From contig JAITSE010000007.1 of the NCBI GenBank assembly GCA_031288005.1, forward strand, positions 1 through 15,674: DNA of 15,674 bases, written 5' to 3'. The stretch's first letter is position 1, and the number at the start of each line of letters is the position of its first letter. Below are positions 5,859-13,412 of this stretch, piece by piece. Position numbers and translations under genes: made by a program. The notes under the pieces were generated by a model. It was given only the letters and a program-made list of their open reading frames with translations, had not been told where the DNA came from and searched no databases. This DNA comes from Treponema sp. GTDB lineage: Bacteria > Spirochaetota > Spirochaetia > Treponematales > Breznakiellaceae.

Positions 5859-7289
5859 ATGAACTATAACGGAAAAACTTTCATGGACCAGGATTTTCTG
5901 CTGGAAACCCAAACGGCGAAGTTTTTGTACCACTCGGGGGCCAAGGACGAGCCAATCTATGACTTTCACTGCCATCTCATCCCGGCGCAAATCGCGGAGA
6001 ACAAACGCTTCGCCAACCTCACGGAGATATGGCTTGGCGGGGATCACTACAAATGGCGCATGATGCGCGCCATGGGCTTTGATGAATCCCTCATAACCGG
6101 AGACGCGCCGCCTTATGAAAAATTTCTCGCCTGGGCGCGGACTGTGGAAGAACTGATAGGAAATCCCCTCTACCACTGGACCCATCTTGAATTGCAGCGC
6201 TACTTCAAGATCCATGAGTCTCTCAGCGAAAAGAGCGCTCCGCGAATCTGGGCGGAGGCTAACGCCATGCTCGAAAAGCCCGAATTGTCCGTTAAAGGCG
6301 TTTTTGAGAAATTTAAAGTTTACGCCGTCGGCACCACGGATGATCCCGTCGACTCCCTGGAATGTCACAGGGCGATAGCCGCGGGGGAAACTCCCATAGG
6401 CGGCATAAAAACCCGGGTGATTCCCTCTTTCCGGCCTGACAAGGCCCTCAACATCAACCTGCCCGGATTCGCGGCGTATATCGAAGCCCTGGCCGGGGCA
6501 AGCGGCCTTGCAATACGCTCCGTCCAGGACCTAATCGCCGCGCTGGAAAAGCGCCTGGACTTCTTTATCTCTCTGGGCTGCCGCGCTTCGGATCACGCTC
6601 TTGAATACCCGCCTTTCGCCCTTGCGCCGGACGCTGAAATCGAAAAGACCTTTCAGGACGCGCTGGCTGGAAAAGCCGCTCAAACAGAAGCGGCGGACGC
6701 GTACAAGACAAAAGTCCTCTGCGCCCTGGCGGGGCTTTACGCGAAGCGGAACATCGTAATGCAGCTTCACCTGGCGGCTATACGCAACTTCAACAGCTTT
6801 AAGGTTAAGCGCCTGGGGGCGGATACAGGCTATGACGGCTCGCATGACATAGAGCAGAGCGCGAAGCTCGCTGCGCTGCTTGACCGCGCCGGCCCGGACC
6901 TGCCGAAAACCATACTCTACACGCTGAATCCCAAGGACTATTATCCCCTCGCGACCATCATGGGAGCCTTCCAGGATAAGTCAGACGGAAAGCCCGGGGT
7001 CCGCGGGAAGATACAACTCGGCTCCGCCTGGTGGTTCTGCGATCACCGGGACGGCATGGAAGAGCAGCTCCGCGTCCTTGCCAGTCTGGGCGTACTGCCC
7101 GCCTTTGTGGGGATGCTCACTGATTCCCGCAGCTTTCTTTCTTATCCCCGGCATGAGTATTTCCGCCGCATCCTCTGCAATCTCATAGGAAAATGGGTTG
7201 AGAACGGGGAATACCCCGCGGATCAGGATAAGCTGCTTGAGATAGTGCGGAATATTTCCTTTGGAAACGCAAAAGAATACTTTGGCTGA
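5859..7289 (+). CDS. uxaC: Glucuronate (uronate) isomerase
   Basis: UxaC interconverts D-glucuronate/D-fructuronate and D-galacturonate/D-tagaturonate, the first cytoplasmic step of hexuronate catabolism. The 476-residue product matches the family length (about 470) and signatures: YDFHCHL with the H37-x-H39 pair typical of the amidohydrolase fold, the block MQLHLAAIRNFN, GADTGYD, LYTLNPKDYYPLATIMGAFQ, GSAWWFCDHRDGM, and the very conserved FVGMLTDSRSFLSYPRHEYF. The ATG at 5859 is chosen because GGAGG stands five bases before it; the upstream open extension translates repeat DNA. No other uronate genes (uxuA, uxuB, kdgK) are in the window, so the enzyme stands alone between repeat blocks and a divergent-family transporter. 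A hairpin terminator follows at 7369. No truncation is seen. Confidence 0.97.
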   Translation: MNYNGKTFMDQDFLLETQTAKFLYHSGAKDEPIYDFHCHLIPAQIAENKRFANLTEIWLGGDHYKWRMMRAMGFDESLITGDAPPYEKFLAWARTVEELIGNPLYHWTHLELQRYFKIHESLSEKSAPRIWAEANAMLEKPELSVKGVFEKFKVYAVGTTDDPVDSLECHRAIAAGETPIGGIKTRVIPSFRPDKALNINLPGFAAYIEALAGASGLAIRSVQDLIAALEKRLDFFISLGCRASDHALEYPPFALAPDAEIEKTFQDALAGKAAQTEAADAYKTKVLCALAGLYAKRNIVMQLHLAAIRNFNSFKVKRLGADTGYDGSHDIEQSAKLAALLDRAGPDLPKTILYTLNPKDYYPLATIMGAFQDKSDGKPGVRGKIQLGSAWWFCDHRDGMEEQLRVLASLGVLPAFVGMLTDSRSFLSYPRHEYFRRILCNLIGKWVENGEYPADQDKLLEIVRNISFGNAKEYFG

Positions 7290-7298
7290 ATGGCGGAC

Positions 7299-7355
7299 GG
7301 AAACTTCGGAAACTTCGTTTCCGCCGGAAACGCGGAACAAGTTTCTTAAGTTTCC
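7299..7355. repeat. GGAAAC/GTTTCC palindrome cluster in the uxaC 3' UTR
   Basis: GGAAAC occurs at 7299, 7308 and 7326 and GTTTCC at 7317 and 7350, at spacings of 9 bp or multiples in the first part. The latter half is nested (GGAAAC-GCG-GAAC-AA-GTTTC-TTAA-GTTTCC). This is the same palindrome found in frame inside the lipoprotein genes, here in non-coding DNA. Confidence 0.7.
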
Positions 7356-7368
7356 GCCTGATATGTTT

Positions 7369-7398
7369 AAGGCCCCGCCGCGCGGCGGGGCCTTTTTT
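7369..7398 (+). terminator. Rho-independent terminator of uxaC
   Basis: A perfect 26-bp palindrome (half: AAGGCCCCGCCGC) ends in CC and T6. It lies 79 bases after the uxaC stop. On the minus strand, where the ABC operon ends at 7397, the same stem is not followed by a T run, so it is clearly a terminator only for the plus strand, though the stem may still protect the operon's 3' end. Confidence 0.9.
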
Positions 7399-8218
7399 AC
7401 GGCTCAAACTCGGAAAGCAAAATCCCGTCGTTGGCAAGCTCCTTTTTTTTAATATCCCTGAAGCGCTGAACTATGTCTCCGGTACTAAGCTTCGCCTTTT
7501 CCGCGGCGTCTATGTCCAGGATTATCTCCCCGCCGTCCATCATAAGAAGGCGGTTTCCGAACTCCAGGGCATGAGCCATATTGTGGGTGATCATCATGAC
7601 GGTTAAATTATAGTCCGCCGCGAAGCGGAGGCTCAGGTCCATGATAAGCTCCGCATTCCTTGGATCCAGCGCGGCGGTATGCTCGTCCAGGAGGAGGAGG
7701 CTCGGCCTGGACATTACGGTCATCAGCAGGGTCAGCGCCTGCCTCTGGCCGCCTGAAAAAAGGTCCACGTTGTCCCGCAGGCGGTTTTCAAGCCCCATAC
7801 CCAGGACGCGAAGCTGCTCCCGGAAGGTTTCCCGCATCGCTTTGTCCAGGCTTATCCTGAGTCCCTTGTAGCCCTTTTTACGGCAGATCATCATATTGTC
7901 TTCCAGGCTCATCTTGCCCGCGGTCCCCATGAGGGGGTTCTGGAATATGCGGCCAATGTAGCGGGCGCGCCGGTATTCCGCTTCCCGGGTAATGTCCCTC
8001 TCAAGAGCTTCTTTTTCATCTTTGATGAAGATCCTGCCGGAACTTGGGATGCAGGTCCCGGCTATGGCGTTGTAAAGGGTCGATTTTCCAGCGCCGTTGG
8101 AGCCTATGATTGTGATAAAATCCCCCTGCCGCACCGTCAGGCTGATGTTTTTAAGGGCGTGGTATTCGTCAGCCGTGCCGGCGGCAAAGATCATATTAAG
8201 ATTCTCAAGCCTAAGCAT
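7397..8218 (-). CDS. ABC transporter ATP-binding protein (TrpZ/COG1101-like)
   Basis: The 273-residue nucleotide-binding subunit powers the importer. Visible motifs: Walker A GSNGAGKST with K45, Q-loop around Q93 (IFQNP), signature LFSGGQRQ at 154-160, Walker B LLLLDEH with D178/E179, and the switch histidine H212 (ITHNMAH). The family is that of ATPases paired with LivHM-type permeases and PF04392 binding proteins. Its start codon lies inside the end of the permease gene (8-bp overlap, 8211-8218), so translational coupling is likely. It is the last gene of the three-gene operon. The only characterised relatives I know are tryptophan transporters (TrpXYZ); the substrate here is not proven by sequence. 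Confidence 0.93.
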   Translation of the reverse strand: MLRLENLNMIFAAGTADEYHALKNISLTVRQGDFITIIGSNGAGKSTLYNAIAGTCIPSSGRIFIKDEKEALERDITREAEYRRARYIGRIFQNPLMGTAGKMSLEDNMMICRKKGYKGLRISLDKAMRETFREQLRVLGMGLENRLRDNVDLFSGGQRQALTLLMTVMSRPSLLLLDEHTAALDPRNAELIMDLSLRFAADYNLTVMMITHNMAHALEFGNRLLMMDGGEIILDIDAAEKAKLSTGDIVQRFRDIKKKELANDGILLSEFEP

Positions 8219-9131
8219 CTTGCGCCGCCTTTCCCGGACGCTGTTTCTTCTTGACGCCTGAGCGGAATCCCTTTTTGGAAACGATGATGCACAGGATAAT
8301 CAGAATTCCGGTGATCAACTTGAGATCATTTGCCGTCATGTGTACGTAATACCCGTAATTCCGGGCGAAGTACATAAGGCCCCTGTACAGGATGGAACCG
8401 AGAATCACCCGGAAAGTAAGGAGGCCTATCTTGTTGGAGCGAATGAGGAACTCCCCGATCATGAGGGAAGCCAGCCCTGAGACAATCATGCCGCCCCCCA
8501 GGTTCACATCGGCGAAGCCCTGATACATAGCGGCAAAGGCGCCTGATACCGCGACGATGCCGTTGGCCAGGGAAATGCCGCACATCTTTATTATGTCCGG
8601 GTTCATCCCTTGAGAAATAATAAGCTGCTGGTTTGCGCCCAAAGCGCCCAGAGACAGGCCGAAATCAGTGCGAAAGAAAAGGTCCAGAAGCGCCTTGATG
8701 AAGGCCGCCGCCAGGATACAGAAAATGACAATCGCGATTTGGGAGGGCATGAAGGCCCCGGCCCATTCGGAAATCCGGGTGAACATGGTAGGAACCCGCA
8801 GCAGGGACAGATTCGCCCGGCTGGACATAATTCTGAGGTTCACCGAATAGAGCATGGTCATTGTGAGGATCCCCGACAGGAGGTCTGGGATTTTAAGCCG
8901 CGTATGAATGAGGGACGTGATTAGGCCCGCAATCGCGCCTCCGGCAAAGGCTATGCCCAGAGCCGCCGCGGAAGGCAGCCCCTTGATGAGCATCACCGCC
9001 ATTATAGCCGCGCCCAGGGGAAAAGACCCGTCCACGGTCATATCGGCAAAATTCAGGATTCTGAACGTAATAAACACCGCCAGAACCATTATGCCGTAAA
9101 TAAGACCTTCTATCAGAATGCCTTCAATCAT
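8211..9131 (-). CDS. ABC transporter permease (BPD_transp_2/COG4120 family)
   Basis: The 306-residue polytopic inner-membrane protein has about eight hydrophobic segments. It starts LIEGLIYGIMVLAVFITFRILNFADMTVDG, a form characteristic of the LivH-like branch in which the DMTVDGSFPLGAA motif replaces the branched-chain amino-acid version. Other family blocks are IPDLLSGILTMTMLYSVNLRIM and NGIVAVSGAFAAMYQGFADVNLGGGMIV. The tail is highly basic and presumably cytoplasmic. It forms the channel for the binding protein encoded 41 bases upstream and overlaps the ATPase gene downstream. The ribosome binding site is weak, which suggests dependence on upstream translation. The substrate is unknown, probably an amino acid or a similar small solute. 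Confidence 0.92.
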   Translation of the reverse strand: MIEGILIEGLIYGIMVLAVFITFRILNFADMTVDGSFPLGAAIMAVMLIKGLPSAAALGIAFAGGAIAGLITSLIHTRLKIPDLLSGILTMTMLYSVNLRIMSSRANLSLLRVPTMFTRISEWAGAFMPSQIAIVIFCILAAAFIKALLDLFFRTDFGLSLGALGANQQLIISQGMNPDIIKMCGISLANGIVAVSGAFAAMYQGFADVNLGGGMIVSGLASLMIGEFLIRSNKIGLLTFRVILGSILYRGLMYFARNYGYYVHMTANDLKLITGILIILCIIVSKKGFRSGVKKKQRPGKAAQDA

Positions 9132-9172
9132 CTTAGCGCGCCGGAATACAGGAACATTGAGGGAGAAACCGC

Positions 9173-10180
9173 CTACTTACGGGTTAATTTTCCGTTTTCA
9201 AAGATGTAATTCGCGGCGGCAAGGTACTTTGCCGGAATGTCGATTCCGCAGGCTCCTGCCGCGTCAAGATCAAAGAGCAAATCCGATTCCGAAGGGTCCG
9301 TGAGAAATTTGACCGGAATATCCGCGGGCTTTTTTCCCTCAAGGATGTCAGCCACTATGTTCCCCGTGGCGACGCCGGCCTTGTAGTAGTTGAAACCCGA
9401 AGCTATCGCGCAGCCCCCGTTCAAGGCCCCGGTAACATCCCCGGAAAAAATCGGTTTCTTCGCCTCTCCGAACACCTGAATCAGGGAAGAGAGCGCCGAA
9501 TATACCGTGTTGTCCGTGGTGAGGTAAATCCCGTCCACCCGGTTCACGATGGCTTCCGCCGCCTGCCTAAGCTCCGCGGAAGTGGAAATTGACTGGGTTA
9601 CAAGCTCAAGTCCCAGAGCTCCGCAGGCTTCCTCAACCAGAGCCAGGGCGGAGATGGAGTTCGCCTCTGAGCTTGTATAGATATAACCCAGCGTCTTAAT
9701 TCCGGCGATTTCCTTAAACAGCGCGATGTGATCCCCCGTCGGTATGGCGTCGGAAAGGCCCGTAACATTCCCCTCTCCCCGGTCAAGGGAGGAAACCAAA
9801 TTGGCCCCCACAGGATCGGTTACCACGCTAAACACTACAGGCGTGCCGGTTAAAGTATTCGCCAGGGCCACGGCGATGGGCGTCGCTATCCCCACAGCGA
9901 CGGTAACTTTATCGCTCTTGAACTTGTTGGCGATCTGCGCCGCGGTGTTCACGTCGCCGTTCGCGTTCTGCAGGTCCACTATCGCGTTAATCCCCCTGGC
10001 CTTGAGCCCGTCCTGAATCCCCGTTTCACAGGCGTCCAGGGCTTCATGCTGCACAATTTTGGCGATCCCGATGCGGATCCGCGGAGCTTCGCCCTTGTCC
10101 CGCGCTCCGGCGGACATTAAGAGAACTGCCGTAAGACACAATGCGGCAGCCGTAACAAAAAATTTTCCTATCCGTTTCAT
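9173..10180 (-). CDS. ABC transporter substrate-binding protein (PF04392/COG2984, TrpX-like)
   Basis: The 335-residue exported binding protein has an N-terminal signal MKRIGKFFVTAAALCLTAVLLMSAGA with a type-I-like cleavage region (SAGA/RD); there is no lipobox cysteine, so it is probably periplasmic and soluble. The mature part shows the family pattern: IGIAKIVQHEALDA, DLQNANGDVNTAAQIANKF, VAVGIATPIAVALAN, PVVFSVVTDPVGANLV, NVTGLSDAIP, GYIYTSSEANS and DGIYLTTDNTVYSAL. The start is backed by AAGGAAGG at 10185-10192. It is the first gene of the operon, and an inverted repeat and possible promoter lie just upstream. Characterised relatives bind aromatic amino acids (TrpX), but the family is broad, so the ligand is inferred with caution. 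Confidence 0.93.
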   Translation of the reverse strand: MKRIGKFFVTAAALCLTAVLLMSAGARDKGEAPRIRIGIAKIVQHEALDACETGIQDGLKARGINAIVDLQNANGDVNTAAQIANKFKSDKVTVAVGIATPIAVALANTLTGTPVVFSVVTDPVGANLVSSLDRGEGNVTGLSDAIPTGDHIALFKEIAGIKTLGYIYTSSEANSISALALVEEACGALGLELVTQSISTSAELRQAAEAIVNRVDGIYLTTDNTVYSALSSLIQVFGEAKKPIFSGDVTGALNGGCAIASGFNYYKAGVATGNIVADILEGKKPADIPVKFLTDPSESDLLFDLDAAGACGIDIPAKYLAAANYIFENGKLTRK

Positions 10181-10203
10181 TTGTACCTTCCTTATATTTA
10201 GAA

Positions 10204-10231
10204 TTGTTCAATAACTTCAGTTGTTGAACAA
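10204..10231 (-). promoter_or_regulatory. Possible operator: TTGTTCAA-N12-TTGAACAA dyad before the ABC operon
   Basis: Perfect 8-bp inverted arms with a 12-base spacer lie 24-51 bases before the binding-protein start. On the minus strand a candidate -35 (TTGACT) overlaps the first arm and a -10-like TATTGA, 17 bases further, overlaps the second. A repressor bound here would block transcription. This dyad does not resemble the GGAGTTTT or GGAAAC palindromes elsewhere, which argues for a regulatory site. No regulator gene is adjacent. The rest of 10232-10391 is AT-rich with no gene. Confidence 0.45.
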
Positions 10232-10391
10232 GTCAATTGCTGATACTGATTTTTAAGTTTCGTCAAAACCTGTTTTGTTATGAAAATACAAGGTTTTTGA
10301 AAAGTATACAATACTTATTTCCCTATTTTTTTAATAAATAAAGTGGCCTGATTCACAGAGCCGGAGCTTGAAACGGAAATGTAAACTAACG

Positions 10392-10424
10392 CCGTTTTGC
10401 CGGAGCTGTCAGCCGGTAAAACGG
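10392..10424 (+). other. Hairpin in the leader of the 83-aa gene
   Basis: Twelve-base arms (CCGTTTTGCCGG with CCGGTAAAACGG; one G-T pair) and a 9-base loop lie 40 bases before the start of the small plus-strand gene. There is no T run right after it, so it may be a leader structure rather than a terminator. Confidence 0.4.
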
Positions 10425-10464
10425 AGGCTTTTCAGGCTCAATATTAAAAAAACGGGAGAAAAAA

Positions 10465-10716
10465 ATGGTTAAAGGCAACTGGATCGTCTTTCTAAAGGAA
10501 ATGCGGTGTAAAAACTGGGTCAACGGCATTGACGTTGGCTTTTATTTTGACAAAACGGGCAGGATCGAAGGAAAAATTCAATATCTGCCCCCGCGTTTGC
10601 TGGAGCAAATATCTTTATTCCCCAATCCCGGCGTTTTTCTGTTCAGGATGAGGTATCAGGCTGCGCTTATATTCAGGAAAATCTACCTTAAACGGCAAAT
10701 AAATCCCAAATATTAA
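10465..10716 (+). CDS. Hypothetical small basic protein, 83 aa
   Basis: I do not recognise this protein. ATG at 10465 is preceded by GGGAG about eight bases upstream, in an A-rich leader. The product is basic, with many aromatic residues (NWVNGIDVGFYFDKTGRIEGKIQYLPP) and a C-terminal stretch RYQAALIFRKIYLKRQINPKY. It has no signal peptide and no clear membrane segment. The gene is divergent from the ABC operon and convergent with the HAD gene. Codon use looks more AT-rich than in uxaC or the ABC genes, which could mean acquisition or low expression. Support for it being real is the start context and the lack of any overlapping better frame. Confidence 0.6.
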   Translation: MVKGNWIVFLKEMRCKNWVNGIDVGFYFDKTGRIEGKIQYLPPRLLEQISLFPNPGVFLFRMRYQAALIFRKIYLKRQINPKY

Positions 10717-10733
10717 GCCCCTGGGCTTTCTTT
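10715..10733 (+). terminator. Weak hairpin after the 83-aa gene
   Basis: AAGCCC-CT-GGGCTT followed by TCTTT starts within the stop codon. The stem is only six base pairs with a two-base loop, so termination would be inefficient. Confidence 0.35.
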
Positions 10734-10773
10734 CGGCAGGGAAGCAAGCCCGCTGTCTTGCCGGATAGCGGCC

Positions 10774-10941
10774 CTGTAGAACTCTACAAGGACGCTGTAG
10801 AACTCTACAAGGACGCTGTAGAACTCTATAACGACGCTATAGAACTCTATAACGACGCTATAGAACTCTATAACAGCGCTATAGAACTCTATAACAGCGC
10901 TATAGAACTCTATAACAGCGCTATAGAACTCTATAACAGCG
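10774..10941. repeat. Tandem array of eight 21-bp units with covarying hairpin
   Basis: Eight exact-length units each contain a 5-bp stem with loop AACT. Units 1-2 have TGTAG/CTACA, unit 3 TGTAG/CTATA (G-T pair), units 4-8 TATAG/CTATA. The unit ends also drift in order (AAGGACG, AACGACG, AACAGCG). The array lies between the 3' ends of the convergent 83-aa and HAD genes. A frame encoding VELYKDA-to-IELYNSA heptads is open but starts at a TTG without a ribosome binding site and runs into the HAD gene. Confidence 0.9.
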
Positions 10942-10979
10942 CTATTTCACCGGGTAAGGCGGAGCGTTTTCAGGGCGCC

Positions 10980-11765
10980 TTAATCCGGTATCTGGAAGAC
11001 CCCTTCCAATATGCGCTTAGGCTGATAGGGAAAGGCGGGTATGTCCTTGAGGGAAGTAACGCCTGAAAGGACGAGAATCGTTTCGATTTCCGCTTCCACG
11101 CCGGCGACAATATCCGTGTCCATCCTGTCTCCGATGATGACCGTGTCCTCCCGCCGGGAATTGAGGCGGCGCAGGCCGTGGCGCATTATGAGGGGATTGG
11201 GTTTCCCCACGAAGTAAGCCTTTACGCCGGCGGACAATTCTATTGGGGCGACAAGGGAGCCGCAGGCCGGAACTATGCCCCCTTCTACCGGGCCTGTCAG
11301 ATCGGGGTTGGTCCCGATAAGGCGCGCGCCCCCAAGCACGAGTTTGACCGCCCGCTCCAGAGCCTCAAGGCTGTAGCCCCGGCCCTCTCCCACCACGACG
11401 TAATCGGGATTCACGTTGTTCATGGTGAAGCCCGCATCGTAAAGGGCCTGGATAAGGCCGGGCTCGCCTATCACATAGGCCGAACCTCCTGGACGCTGGG
11501 TCGAAAGGAAGGCCGCGGTGGCAAGAGCGCTCGTGTAAAAATGCTCCGGGTCCACCTGAATCCCCAGGCGGGAAAGTTTTTGGGAAAGTTCCAGGGGCGA
11601 CCTTTCGCTTGAATTGGTGAGGAACAGGAAGGCTTTTCCCTTGGCCTCAAGCCAGTCCACAAGCTCCGCGGCCCCCTTGAGAAGCCGGTTGCCGTGATAA
11701 ATCACCCCGTCCATATCAATGATAAAAGCTTTTTTTGCCCTGATTTGATCCTCGCCGCTATTCAT
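10980..11765 (-). CDS. HAD-IIA (NagD-like) sugar phosphatase
   Basis: This predicted cytoplasmic phosphohydrolase of the haloacid dehalogenase superfamily, subfamily IIA, has 261 residues from the ATG at 11765. Motif I is IIDMDGVIYHG with nucleophile D17 and acid D19; motif II is FLTNSSERS (T50-N51-S52); the C-terminal lysine block is VGKPNPLIM; motif IV is IIGDRMDTDI. The cap region has the family block YVVVGEGRGYSLEAL. Relatives (NagD, PGP-type phosphatases) act on nucleotide or sugar phosphates; the substrate here is unknown. The internal ATG was preferred to 11840 because the earlier start overlaps the upstream gene by 44 bases and its extra residues are not family-like. It lies 31 bases after the outer-membrane protein gene and is probably co-transcribed with it. 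Confidence 0.9.
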   Translation of the reverse strand: MNSGEDQIRAKKAFIIDMDGVIYHGNRLLKGAAELVDWLEAKGKAFLFLTNSSERSPLELSQKLSRLGIQVDPEHFYTSALATAAFLSTQRPGGSAYVIGEPGLIQALYDAGFTMNNVNPDYVVVGEGRGYSLEALERAVKLVLGGARLIGTNPDLTGPVEGGIVPACGSLVAPIELSAGVKAYFVGKPNPLIMRHGLRRLNSRREDTVIIGDRMDTDIVAGVEAEIETILVLSGVTSLKDIPAFPYQPKRILEGVFQIPD

Positions 11766-11796
11766 GCCGCCAGCATAACAGATCCGCCATTTTTCG

Positions 11797-13356
11797 TCAC
11801 CGCTTTTCGCTCCGCAATTCCAGCCGCCATGAAAGGCCAAGGTCCCATTTTTCCGGGAACTCAGGGGAGCTTAATTTAAGGCTTAAACGTCCCGCCTTTC
11901 CACGCAGAGACAAGCGCCACGAAGCCAGCCACACGGGAGAGGCGGAAGGGCTTCCCGTATATGCGGCCTTTGCCTCAACAGTGAGCGGGTTTTTTTGGTA
12001 TGAAACCTGGCCTGAACCCTTGAGGGAATCGAAATCATAGCCTGCCCCGTCTGAGCTGTAGTTCATGGCCGCGCTGAAAGCCGTCCTGAGCGGCCCCAAA
12101 TAAAGGCCGGCCCCGGCGTCAAAGCTGTCCATTATCTTCTCCGGGTCCCGGCTGTCCCGGGCCGCCCCAAAGCTCAGCTTCCCCGGCCTGAAATTCAGAC
12201 CCCGGGGCAGAGGAAATTTTAAGGACGAGGGAAAGCGGTAAGACAGCTCCGCGGAGGCCCGGTTAAAGGGCGCCCATATCTCTTGAGACGCTGCTTCTTG
12301 AGAGCCAAACTCTTGATCCCCTGTCTCTTGAGACGCTGTCTCTTGGGATCGCAGGATCAGGGCGGCGCTGAAAAGGGCGGCGCTTTTCCCCTTTAGCTCA
12401 AACCGGGCCGCGGTCCTGAAACCCGGCTCCGCCGCGGCGCCGTCCCGGTCAACAAAACGGCCCCCCGCAGCATCGGCGGCCGCCGACACCCGCCAGGGCT
12501 TGTCTCCCACGCGGAGGGCGAAGCTCCCGTAAAGGCCCCGGCCCCAGGCGAAGGTCTCCGAATAGGCTCCGTCAAAAGCCGCGTCCATGACGGGGGATGA
12601 AAAAAACAGCCCCGCGCCTGAAAGGCTGAAATCCCGCTCCGGCAGGGGCGGCGGAAAAGAGAACCACGTGGAGGGAGAAAACGCTGCAAGGCGCTTTTGA
12701 GTATAGAAGCCTTCTGCCCTAAGCGCAGTCTTTTTAGAGAGACTCAACTCCGCGCCGCCTCCAAAGGCCGGACTCAGGCTCTCAGCCGCCTGAACCGAGC
12801 CAAAGAGCCGGAGCTTCCCTTGAAGGGGAACTTCCATGCGCGGGCTTCCCAGATAGAGAAAAGCTTTGTTTTCCCCGCTTGATGAGGCTTCTGTCTTTAA
12901 GTCGGCGCTCATGGCACGGCGGGCCGCGGCAAAGGGGACGGCTTTCCCCCAGGGATTCTTAAGCCGCGCGGAAAGCCCCCACTCGTCCAGGACCCCGTAG
13001 AGCAGCCTGGAGCCGCTGCCGTTGTGATAGATTCCGCCTGAAAGCAAAGTGAATCCCTGCTCCCGGTTTTCCCAGAACAAGAGGGGCCTTTTGTCCAGGA
13101 CCAAAAAACGGGCGGAAAGCCCCAGGGTTGCGGCTTTTAATTCCGCTCTGTTTGAGAGATTCCCGCGTCCCTCTGCCAGGCCGCCTTCTTCCCCGGCGAG
13201 TATATCCGGCGCTTCCCCGGAGCCGGTCCAGAGAAGCGACGTCTCCGCCCCCGCATGATTTATGGGGATCATGGCCAGCGCCGCAAAGAGGAAAAACTCT
13301 TTGCGAAGGGAAAGGCATATACAAGCCCCGCGGGCCGCGCAATCCAGCTTTCTCAT
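11797..13356 (-). CDS. Probable beta-barrel outer-membrane protein, 519 aa
   Basis: I do not recognise a named family. Residues ~19-40 form a signal peptide (RKEFFLFAALAMIPINHAGAE), preceded by an unusually long basic and cysteine-containing leader. The mature part is rich in glycine, serine and aromatics, with alternating polar/apolar strands (e.g. SGAGLFFSSPVMDAAFDGAY, WLASWRLSLRGKAGRLSLKL) and ends in strands LSWRLELRSEKR, as outer-membrane barrels often do. A low-complexity stretch of SQE repeats lies about two thirds along (12280-12348). There is no clear ribosome binding site before the ATG at 13356, so the start is uncertain. It is first in a likely two-gene unit with the HAD phosphatase. 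Surface or porin-like function is inferred from strand pattern only. Confidence 0.75.
   Translation of the reverse strand: MRKLDCAARGACICLSLRKEFFLFAALAMIPINHAGAETSLLWTGSGEAPDILAGEEGGLAEGRGNLSNRAELKAATLGLSARFLVLDKRPLLFWENREQGFTLLSGGIYHNGSGSRLLYGVLDEWGLSARLKNPWGKAVPFAAARRAMSADLKTEASSSGENKAFLYLGSPRMEVPLQGKLRLFGSVQAAESLSPAFGGGAELSLSKKTALRAEGFYTQKRLAAFSPSTWFSFPPPLPERDFSLSGAGLFFSSPVMDAAFDGAYSETFAWGRGLYGSFALRVGDKPWRVSAAADAAGGRFVDRDGAAAEPGFRTAARFELKGKSAALFSAALILRSQETASQETGDQEFGSQEAASQEIWAPFNRASAELSYRFPSSLKFPLPRGLNFRPGKLSFGAARDSRDPEKIMDSFDAGAGLYLGPLRTAFSAAMNYSSDGAGYDFDSLKGSGQVSYQKNPLTVEAKAAYTGSPSASPVWLASWRLSLRGKAGRLSLKLSSPEFPEKWDLGLSWRLELRSEKR
12280..12348. repeat. 15-bp repeats encoding SQE-x-x inside the outer-membrane protein
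   Basis: On the coding strand: SQETA, SQETG, DQEFG, SQEAA, SQE, i.e. four full units of five codons and a partial one. At the DNA level units contain GTCTC-TT-GAGAC or close variants, a small dyad. The acidic polar insert interrupts barrel-like sequence and probably forms an exposed loop that can vary in length. Confidence 0.8.
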
Positions 13357-13412
13357 ACATCATATACGGATCGATCCTTGCAATTTGCTTCACTTGAGAA
13401 TCTTGAAACCCT

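Noticed and set aside
7369..7398. Bidirectional terminator for uxaC and the ABC operon
   Set aside because: Only the plus strand has a T run after the stem.
10758..11066. Protein of VELYKDA/IELYNSA heptads
   Set aside because: It starts at TTG without a ribosome binding site and its end overlaps the well-supported HAD gene on the other strand.
11766..11840. Longer start for the HAD phosphatase
   Set aside because: The extra residues do not look like the family, overlap the upstream gene's end by 44 bases, and the ATG at 11765 places motif I at the usual distance from the N-terminus.
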